Source: Benincasa hispida (lineage: Eukaryota; Streptophyta; Magnoliopsida; Cucurbitales; Cucurbitaceae). Taken from it: a DNA stretch of 64,000 nucleotides. A model generated the notes under the pieces. It saw only the letters and a list, made by a program, of their open reading frames with translations. It searched no databases and was not told the origin of the DNA. Numbering within the stretch: the stretch's first letter is position 1; each line of letters begins with the position of its first letter. Shown one piece after another: positions 56,229 to 64,000 of this stretch. The stretch covers positions 15,831,648-15,895,647 of the forward strand of contig NC_052357.1 in NCBI RefSeq assembly GCF_009727055.1, given 5' to 3'. The translations under genes were made by a program, and so were the position numbers.

Positions 56229-58159
56229 TGATGGGACAAGAGACATACGCAGTGGAATTAGGATCTAATTACACTCTAATTGCTTTTAATTAATAGGATA
56301 GGTTACAACCTTTGTAGCTCTTGAAAACCACTTTTCCTCACTGAATCTCGACTCGAACTCTTTTGGACCACCACTAGAATTAGCCTACTATCCTCTGGAC
56401 TTAGAACCGGATTGTGGGACCTGGTGGATGAAGAAAACGAGAGAGAGAAAGAGATGGAAAAAGAAATGGATTTTCCTTTTTGGTTTTTTGGGTTTTCCTC
56501 TTTTCCGCCAAATTTTAGAAAAAAAATTTTCAAAATGTCAAAAAAGTTTTTTCATTCAAAATGAAAGCCCAATTTATAGAAAAAAACCATGCAACAATTG
56601 CATGATACAAATCTATAAAAACCCAACACCTATAATCCACTATCTTAGTGGGCTTAATATCTCCACTATAAGCCAACACTTAGCTCACTATTTTGTTAGT
56701 GGAATTATCCAACAAAAGTTTGGATTTTTCCACTAACTATAGTCAAGGGGCAAAATAGTCATTTGGTCAAAGTCAAACTTTGACCAAAAAGTCAACATTT
56801 TGACTTTTTATGATTTTTTCTATGTTGACTAATTTAGACCTCCTGAGCATGAATCCGCATTCCTTTTCTCGAAATTCAAATCACATTTAAATATAAAGTT
56901 GGTCAAACTTTTCAAAGTCAGAAAGTCAACTCTTTGACTTTTTACATCTTTGACCATTTCCATTATTTCCGAGCTTCCGAATATGCATGTATTCATATTC
57001 TTGATATTTAAATCACATTTAAATATTAAAGTTATATCTCTAAACTAAAAAACCCGACCACTATTTCATATATACTTGTCGGTTTCTCTCTCTTCACCTA
57101 ATTCGAGCAATTCGAATTATTCTATCATACTATTCTAAATTTATTCCATATGAGCTAGTAGGGGAACCTAATGGACCTACAAATCATGGGCTCCAACAAT
57201 CCGAGATTAACCGATAAAACTCTTTGACCTAATTAATCAACATTTGTTAACTAACGGGTCATTCTACTAAAGTCTCGTAGTTGCACTCCCCTCACTGTAG
57301 ATATATTTCTGTCCATCTGATATAACCATAATCAGTAAGCTAATCCTTCACAGGTTGTTCGTAATCTCGGCTGGGTCATAAAAACCGTTTTACCCCCAAG
57401 ACTACATCTTGTTGCTTAAGTTCCACAGATCCTCTAATGAACAATTGGTTTAAGGTCCAAGCTATAAACCGAATCCCTCTCGGGCCAAGGAGAGGGTGGG
57501 GCCCCTTGTTCAAGACTTGGATTCAATACTAAAGGGAACAACCTATCTACTATCCCTATAACGAGTAAGACTGAATTCCATATTGCACCCTATGTTCCCA
57601 GCTATCCACCTAATCTTACCCTTGAAATGGGAGGCTTATTGGGCCAGCGATGATGAGCTTCCCTCACCTATGCATATCTAAGGATAATTCCGAGTGAACA
57701 GGAGTTCATAATTAGCTCAGGATTAAGATTAAGTTACCTAGGTCATCAATTAACGAAATAGTCAGTTTTATACATATAACGGCATTTAGAACGTAAAAAG
57801 TGACTATTTCATGGTTCAGTCTTATGCAAACTCATTGCATAGGATTCCCCCACTTACATATCTCTATATGAACGATTCAGGATCACATCGTTTGTACTAA
57901 CTACAAAGTGGGCCGCTTCCATAGTGTCCCCAGAATAAGGCGCCCAATCTTATTCATATACATAGACCATTTTGGCTATATATTTGAACTTGATCCACCT
58001 TTATGTCACTACATAAAGTTCAAACTACATTAAATAGCCTCAAGACCTTAGTTTATTGGATTCAAGATTACAATTTCAATAACAACTTTATCGAAAAATA
58101 AAACAAAATATGTTTATTAATTTACAAACTACGAGTTTTTAGGACATAAAAATTCAACA
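56229..58159 (-). repeat. Copia F 3' LTR
   Basis: Minus start TGTTGAATTTTTATGTCC at 58159, end ...CTTGTCCCATCA at 56229. Shares the family blocks (CTAGTAGGGGAACCTAATGG near 57156, GAGGGTGGGGCCCCTTGTTC near 57490). Confidence 0.8.
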
Positions 58160-58171
58160 AACTCCCACTTG
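58160..58171 (-). other. Copia F polypurine tract
   Basis: Minus strand CCAAGTGGGAGT directly upstream of the 3' LTR. Confidence 0.75.
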
Positions 58172-58399
58172 GACTAAAACTCCTAGTGGAGTATCACAAT
58201 GTTGAATTTAAGTGAGAAACATATGAGTACAATAAACATATGAATACTATAAACTAGGGCATATACCCAAAAGTTCTCCCACTTGTCCTAGTTTATAAAC
58301 TTCGTAGACCTAGACTCTGTAGGTAACCTTCAAACACTTTAGTCGTGAGGGTCTTTGTAAAAGGACCAACAACGTTTTGCTCAGAAGATATCTGGGTCA

Positions 58400-59185
58400 C
58401 TACAACTTCTCCACGATGTACATGTCCCGGATCAGATGGTATTTGCGCTCAATATGCTTGCCACGCTTGTGGCTTCTTGGTTCTCTTGAATTTGCAACTG
58501 CACCACTATTATCACAATATAGGGTGATAGGCAGATGCATATTTGGAACGACTTCCAAATCTGCCAAGAATTTCCTCAACCATACTGCTCTATTTGCTTC
58601 TTTGCAAGCAACTACGTATTCAGCTTCCATTATGGAGTCAGCTATACAGGTTTGTTTTACACTTCTCCACACTATTGCTCCTCCGTTAAGAGTGAACACT
58701 GATCCAGATGTAGACGTTCTAACATCTTTATCAGTTTGAAAATCAGAGCCAGTGTATCTAGTAAGAATCAAATCCTTAGTACCATACACAAGCATGTAGT
58801 TCCTCGTTCTCCTAAGATACTTGAGAATATTTTTAATGGCAATCCAATGATCATATCCAGGATTAGACTGATACCTACTAACTATCCCTACTACGTAGCA
58901 TATGTCAAGTCTAGTACATAACATTGCATACATCAAGCTCCCTACTACGGAAGCATAGGGAATGCGTCTCATATCCTCAACCTCTTGAGGTGTCTTAGGA
59001 CATTGATCCTTTGACAAATGAATTCCATATCTGTAAGGTAATAGACCTCTTTTGGAATTCTGCATCTTATACCTAGACAACATTTTGTCTATATAAGTTG
59101 CTTGAGACATGGCTAGTGTTCTATTCTTGCGGTTTCGAATAATCTGAATCCCTAGAACATACTGCACATTTCCTATATCTTTCAT
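58400..59185 (-). pseudogene. Copia F RT C-terminal part and RNase H
   Basis: A 261-residue open frame: VQYVLGIQIIRNRKNRTLAM, SQATYIDKMLSRYKM, IPYASVVGSLMYAMLCTRLD, then RNase H with STSGSVFTLNGGAIVWRS, DSIMEAEYVVACKEA (catalytic Glu), LPITLYCDNSGAVANSREPR (catalytic Asp) and HKRGKHIERKYHLIRD. All expected blocks are present. Separated from the RT catalytic part only by a short frame break. Confidence 0.9.
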
Positions 59186-59191
59186 TTGGAA

Positions 59192-59905
59192 CTACGTTGC
59201 TAGCCATTTCTTGATGTCGGTTAGGTAACCTACTTCATTTCCAATGAGTAGAATATTGTCAACATATAAAACTAAGAACGCTATAGTAGAATTGACGATC
59301 TTCTTGTAAACACAAGGCTCGTTAACATTTTGTTCAAAGCCATAAGATTTGATTGCAGTATCAAATCTTATATTCCAAGATCTAGAAGCTTGTTTCAACC
59401 CATAAATGGATTTTTGAAGCTTACAAACCTTTTGTTCTTGACCCTGTGCAATAAATCCCTTTGGTTGAGCCATATAGATACTCTCCTCAAGATCGCCATT
59501 TAGAAAGGCTGTCTTGACATCCATCTGCCAAATTTCATAGTCATAAAAGATGAAAATGGATAAGAGTATTCTAATCAACTTAAGCATGGCAACGGGAGAG
59601 AAAGTTTCTTCATAGTCCACTCCCCCTCTCTAGGTATAACCCTTTGCTACATGTCGAGCCTTAAAAGTCTATACTTTACCGACTTGGTCTTGTTTTCTCT
59701 TGTAGATCCACGTATAACCAATTGGTTTTACATCATTTGCTTGATCTACAAGTTCCCAGACAGAATTGAAGTACATAGACTCCATTTCAAGGTTCATGGC
59801 TTTGACCCACTGATCACGGTCCACATCTTTCATCGCTTGTTTATAGGTCGATGGATCCTCTATGCCGTTATCAGGTATGACGACTTGTGTTTCTGTTAAA
59901 CCCAA
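59192..59905 (-). pseudogene. Copia F reverse transcriptase
   Basis: 59905-59669 gives the RT start (VDRDQWVKAMNLEMESMYFN, WELVDQANDVKPIGYTWIYK); 59620-59192 gives MDYEETFSPVAMLKLIRILL, WQMDVKTAFLNGDLEESIYM, GLKQASRSWNIRFD and the catalytic box. The box reads FLVLYVDNILLIGNE: the second Asp of YVDD is Asn, so the polymerase would be inactive even if the frames were joined. Confidence 0.9.
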
Positions 59906-59999
59906 GATATACTAGTTTTATCTACTACTTTAGTAGATGAACTAGTTCTATCTGTAGCATCTTTGGAAATTTCATTCAATACCAGTCTACTGCGAGGTT

Positions 60000-60796
60000 G
60001 ATAACTTCTTATGTGGTCTTCCTCTAAGAATGTGGCATTTGTTGATATAAATACCTTATTCTCTTGAGAATCGTAAAACAGAGCACCTTTTGTTTCTTTT
60101 GGATAGCCTACCAGTAGGCATATTTTTTAACGTCGTTCCAATTTTTTAGGATTTTGCACCAACACGTGTGCCGGGTATCCTCAAATCCTAAAGTGACGTA
60201 AACTACCTTTATGCACTTTCCATAGCTCATAAGGTGTTTCTGAAACACTTTTAGAGGGAACGTTATTCAAAATATAGATAACAGTCTCTAATGCATATCC
60301 CTAAAAGGAATTAGGTAACTCAACAAAGCTCATCATTGAGCGAACCATGTCCAACAAGGTTCTGTTTCTTCTTTCAGATACACCGTTCTACTGAGGGATA
60401 TTAGGTGTAGAGAGTTGTGACTTGATTCCGTGTTCTATCATATAGTCCTGGAATCTTAAGTCCATGTACTCCCCACCTCGATCTGATCGTGGTGTCTTAA
60501 TTATTTTACCTAACTGGTTCTCAACCTCAGCCTTATATTCTTTGAACTTTTCAAAAGAATCAAAACTTGTGATGCATTAGGTAAATATGACCATACTTGA
60601 AATAATCATCAATAAAACTGATGAAATATTCATACCCACCTCGAGCTTTGACATTCATCGGTTCACAGAGGTTCAAATGTACGAGCTCTAAGGGTATTGT
60701 GGCTCTGAGACCTTTTCCAGTAAAAGATCTCTTAGTCATTTTTCCCTCAAGACAAGACTCACATGGAGGTAAATAATTTAGCCCTTGAAAGCACAA
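60000..60796 (-). pseudogene. Copia F integrase, decayed
   Basis: 60796-60560 reads CESCLEGKMTKRSF, IPLELVHLNLCEPMNVKARG and YEYFISFIDDYFKYGHIYLM; the catalytic Asp of VHTDLCGP is Asn here. Further on the minus strand the SDRGGEYMD-like and QNG-ERRNRTLLDMV-like blocks can be read around 60490-60345 with stops, and the C-terminal VGYPKETKG-like block near 60100. Confidence 0.82.
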
Positions 60797-61299
60797 ATGA
60801 CAAGTAATACAAACATTACGATTTTACAAACATTATGAGTTTACTGTCCCTCTCCAATTGGTAAGTATGGATCCCTTCATAATTCTTCTTGAACATACCC
60901 CCCCAGCTTCAGAGTGTCTGGTTATAATCATCTTTGTTTGTCCACTGTTGTTCAAAGGATCACAAACAAAAAAGGTTTAAGACAAAAGATTGAAAGCGAA
61001 AATGTGTTCAGAATTCATATTCAACTAACTGTGTTTATTGGGAATGTGTATAAATGGTACATTCAAGGCAAAATTCTTTACTAGAGTTTCCCAAGAAAAA
61101 GCATAAAGAGGTTGCGATACCAAATCTTTACTCCTTTATTGCACACACAAAACAAAAAAACTCAATAGTTGAGTAAATGAAAGAATCTTCTTTTTAAAAC
61201 TGTGAGTCATCAACTAAAACTTATTAAAACTGTGAGTCAAACATTCTTTTAGTGTATTTATTTAGCATAATGTACATGTTCTCAAGCCAATCAATCATT
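60797..61299. other. Unassigned sequence inside CACTA-2
   Basis: Follows the integrase zinc-finger region of copia F but lacks protease or Gag motifs. No open frame over 60 codons that I recognise. May be rearranged copia or CACTA body. Confidence 0.4.
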
Positions 61300-61830
61300 T
61301 AGTTCCTGCATCTATCGCTTAGCTCCAGTGGCCCATCGTGTAGCTCAATCGTTTAGAAAACGATCTCGCGCATAGGCTATCGTTTAGTTACCACGCCCAT
61401 CGTTTACCTCCATTTTTTAGCACTAACGCCTTATCGTCTAACGTATTCGCCTATCGCTTAGCATCATCGCCTATCGTTTACCATTCCGCCTATCGTGTAG
61501 CGCATCTGCTCATCGTCTAGTGCAGCACGGTTATTGTCTCGCGCTCATGCCATCGCGTAGCGCCATCGTGTGGTCTATCGCTTAGCATCTGCGCATCTGC
61601 TATATGATCGTCCAGCGCCTATCTACACGATCGACGATTGTCCAGTGCCCGTGCATATCTACACGATCGTCTAGTGCATCGCTTAGCTCCACGTCTACCT
61701 CATTGTTTAGCTCCCTGCATTTCTACACGAACGTCCAACACCCGGCTACACGATCACCTACCTCATCCTTTAGCTCCTCGCATTGCTACACGATCGTCGA
61801 GCGCCTGCCTAGCACGATCGCCACCACTCA
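61300..61830 (-). repeat. Leader-type array, GCTAAACGAT motif, minus orientation
   Basis: Dense copies of ATCGTTTAGC, ATCGCTTAGC and ACGATCGTC, the complement of the copia E leader motif, in more than twenty positions. Orientation agrees with copia F, so it is probably that element's leader. Open frames through it repeat with it and are not protein-like. Confidence 0.65.
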
Positions 61831-62855
61831 CTCTCTGACATCGATCGAAGAGTATAGACTAGAGCTGCACCGATATGACATTGTCACGATACATGTGTAT
61901 CTGCATCTTACCCAGCGCTTGAGCGCTCAACATTTTTCTTTCACTGCTGCTTACGAATACTGACAACGGCATCGCTTACGCCCAATGCATGAGCAGAGTG
62001 GGGAATGCGCCGTCAATAGAGAGCCAAAACTGTAATTCGAATAAGCATACAACAACTCCACAAATCAAATTGCAAATCGTAACAAAAGGGCCATAAGACA
62101 CATAAGAGACCTCTAAATGCGTGAGGACCAGGAGACAATTGTGGAGAAAGAAAACAACTGGAGAATTTGAGCGAGCTATGTATGACTATATCAGTTGAAA
62201 GGAGTCACGGAGAGCAGATGAAGAACAAAAATTGGGCCTGTAGAGTTTTAAGAGCAGGAGGAAAGAGTATATATGGTCAAGATGCTAGGAGTGTATATGG
62301 GACGGAGGAAGTGATGGAACGGCACCGAACGGGCGGCACAAGGAATCTGGGCACTTCAGTAGATTCGAGATGCGATGGGATCTAAGTGTGTGGCCACGAG
62401 CGACGAACGAAACAAGTTAGGGAATCCTAGAGCCCACAGAACCTGACTGGGGGCGACTGGTATATGTCGGAGTCAGAAGCTAAGCACAACAAGTACAGCA
62501 CCGAGAGACGTAGCGTTTGATCGGAAGGAAGTTGCGCAACTCGACTCACTCTCAGACCTCTATGATCTACGACCATGACGGAATCGAAAATCGACAGATG
62601 AATGATCTACACACCACGATGGACTATCGACGGACGAGGATCTACACCACGGGCGATTGGGTTTGGAAATGTGAGAGTTGCAGAAAGACAGAGGGCTAAA
62701 GAGGATTATGAGAATTTTAGAGGAAAAAGAAAATAGGGGAGCAGAGTGACAGAGGCACAATTAGCGGGTTCTTGTAATGCGTTACTATTAATGTACTAAA
62801 ATAGTGGATGCAGCGATTACTGGTAAAATGCGTAAGCCCAAAATTCTTGGTAGTG
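61831..62855. other. Right part of CACTA-2, unrecognised
   Basis: Moderate GC, no known domain. GATCTAC phrases recur near 62565, 62605 and 62639. Ends in the CACTA terminal repeat. Could be CACTA body, captured host DNA, or the decayed start of copia F. Confidence 0.4.
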
Positions 62856-63424
62856 AACAAGATGAATGAGGGAAGTGGTTCATAGTAAGTGGGTGAAGGA
62901 AATGTGTCAACATTGTCCTACAGTCTCCTCCATTAGTTTGAACCGTGAGATTCCTATGTTGCGCCTTCTGTCATATTTATGCGGCACTAGCTAGTCGTTA
63001 ACCACGACGATCCCTATGGAGGGTTGTAACATAGGATTCAGAATAACCCAAGCTTTAGTAAAATGAATAGGGTATTATAGTTCCGTCTTGGATATTGTCT
63101 TCTCTCTTGGAGGCATATTCATACAGTTCTATAAGATCTGAAAATGGTGGGTCACACTTACAAGAATTACTAAGTGTTAGTAAAGATCTTGATCGAAAAT
63201 GATAACCAAAAGAACTATTGGGATATGAGTTATTCTAGATAATAGTATTTGGTCAAGAACTGTCTTACTTCTGTGAAGGAATTCTTGACTGCCCCACGGT
63301 AGCACTTGATCTAAATCACTTAAGTATCGTTAAAAATAAATAAAGATTTATTAGGTACTTTATTAGTTTTTCTAAAATGGATTTAAATGCATATTTAATA
63401 GAATTTGTTTAAAATGTTTCAGCA
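62856..63424 (+). other. Copia E leader, right part
   Basis: Continues the leader after CACTA-2 and matches copia A 39486-39980 (AGTGGTTCATAGTAAGTGGG, CTATGGAGGGTTGTAACATAGG). Non-coding; runs to the Gag start. Confidence 0.75.
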
Positions 63425-63966
63425 ATGTCGAACTCAATTATACAACTGCTTGCTTCTGAAAAATTTAACGGAGAGGGTTACTCGAATTGGAAATCAAATA
63501 TCAATACAATATTAGTAGTAGATGACTTGAGGTTTGTGTTAACGGAGGAGTGTCCTCTAGTTCTCGGTTCAACGGCGACCCGAAATGATCGGGATGTTTA
63601 TGATAGGAGGGTAAGGGCGAACGAAAAAGCCCGGGCCTATATCATGGCGAGTATATCTGATATACTCAACAAGAAACATGAGGTCATGCCCATAGCTGTG
63701 AGATCATGGCATCATTACAGGGGATGTTCGGGCAACCATGATCGTCTGTTAGACATAAAGCTATCAAATATGTGTATGTGACACGTATGAAGAATGGGAC
63801 CAACGTGAGAGAACATGTTCTCAACATGATGGTCCATTTTAACATCGCAGAGACTCAAAAGGCTATGATAGATGAAACAAGTCAAGTGAGCATGATACTG
63901 GAATCTCTTCCTGAGAGCTATCTGTCGTTCAGGACAAACTGTTGTCATGAACAAAATCACTTATAA
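63425..63966 (+). pseudogene. Copia E Gag, N-terminal part
   Basis: ATG at 63425 opens MSNSIIQLLASEKFNGEGYS, then NTILVVDDLRFVLTEECPLV and RANEKARAYIMASISDILNK, the copia Gag (UBN2-type) capsid start. A frameshift near 63705 moves the reading to the frame at 63772: YVTRMKNGTNVREHVLNMMV, MILESLPESYLSFRTN. The start is well placed, about 180 residues remain in view, and the rest runs beyond the window edge. Gag would form the virus-like particle. Confidence 0.88.
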
Positions 63967-64000
63967 CTTAACGACGTTGTTGAATGAATTGCAAACTTAT

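Larger units (their letters stand above)
56229..60800 (-). mobile_element. Ty1/copia element copia F (minus), 5'-truncated
   Basis: 3' LTR 56229-58159, PPT, RNase H, RT and integrase, all minus. Gag and protease are absent and no 5' LTR is seen. A leader-type array in the matching orientation at 61300-61830 may be its leader. Least decayed pol in the window (frames of 261 and 142 residues), hence probably the youngest copia here. Confidence 0.82.
56187..62855. mobile_element. CACTA element (CACTA-2) in the copia E leader
   Basis: Starts CACTAAAAGAATTTCGGGCT and ends with the complement of CACTACCAAGAATTTTGGGC. AAC at 56184-56186 and 62856-62858 is the 3-bp target duplication; excision restores CAATAACAAGATGAATG, matching copia A near 39480 (CAATAACAAGGTGAATG). 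Carries the minus-strand copia F from 56229 and about 2 kb of unrecognised sequence on the right. No CACTA transposase seen. Confidence 0.82.
52959..64000 (+). mobile_element. Ty1/copia retrotransposon copia E, runs off the right edge
   Basis: 5' LTR (about 52959-54238), PBS, long leader with a phased array, then a CACTA element (56187-62855), then more leader and Gag from 63425. Leader blocks match copia A outside the array, so both belong to one family. Pol and 3' LTR lie outside the window. Confidence 0.88.

Noticed and set aside
61604..61963. 119-codon Ser/Thr-rich open frame
   Set aside because: Runs through the GCTAAACGAT-type array in the opposite direction; periodic DNA explains the composition.

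Overview
This is a stretch of plant nuclear DNA, AT-rich and almost wholly made of transposable elements. Ty1/copia and Ty3/gypsy retrotransposons with initiator-Met tRNA primer sites, an Athila/Tat-type primer site, CACTA elements, a hAT-type MITE, a Cassandra-like 5S-bearing LTR, an L1-type LINE remnant and a FAR1-related (FRS) pseudogene all point to a flowering plant, probably a eudicot. A cucurbit is my guess from the general look of the copia LTRs; that is inference. I found no intact host gene.

Layout. 1-1912: a non-autonomous CACTA element with 3-bp target duplication ATA. 1913-7160: AT-rich spacer with a degenerate tandem array (about 1960-2700). 7160-9735: a faint coding-like remnant, a tandem array whose ~107-bp unit is a long hairpin, and an LTR-like insertion. 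10252-21612 (minus): an FRS-like pseudogene with its N-terminal exon partly duplicated, cut by a copia element (COP1, 11415-21510, target duplication GTTTT) that is itself cut in its 3' LTR by a 6-kb non-coding LARD with Athila-type PBS (11601-17612). 22290-23555: LINE remnant split by an insertion. 23640-26478: LTR-like AT-rich repeats.

From about 26479 to the right edge runs one large nest. A minus-strand copia (COP2) has its 3' LTR at 26479-30216, holding a solo LTR at 27840-29652, and pol fragments at 30217-30504 and 34471-34708. These fragments are separated by another solo LTR (30505-34470) that holds further LTR pieces, a Cassandra-like 5S sequence, and a sequencing-library adapter. 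A plus-strand gypsy element (GYP) starts inside COP2 RNase H at 34709. Its 5' LTR is cut by copia A (35683-46876, itself carrying a solo LTR inside pol), its gag zinc-knuckle region by a hAT MITE (49960-50763), and its pol by copia E (about 52959 to beyond 64000). Copia E is cut in its leader by a second CACTA (56187-62855), which carries a minus-strand copia (copia F). The deepest path is COP2 > GYP > copia E > CACTA-2 > copia F, five levels. Many insertion points are confirmed by target duplications and by restoring the sequence or reading frame of the older element.

The observations I rate highest are: (1) the untranslated leaders of related copia elements carry different short phased arrays, one built on an AGCGAGAT motif and the other on a GCTAAACGAT motif, at the same place; (2) a perfect head-to-head Tn5 mosaic-end pair (the Nextera mate-pair junction) with a 43-bp duplicated flank at 32369-32492, which is an assembly artefact; (3) COP1 has a clean target duplication but two unrelated LTR sequences; (4) the tandem hairpin array near 7.8-8.1 kb. 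All coding segments are decayed, so nothing here is expected to work as a gene system by itself.
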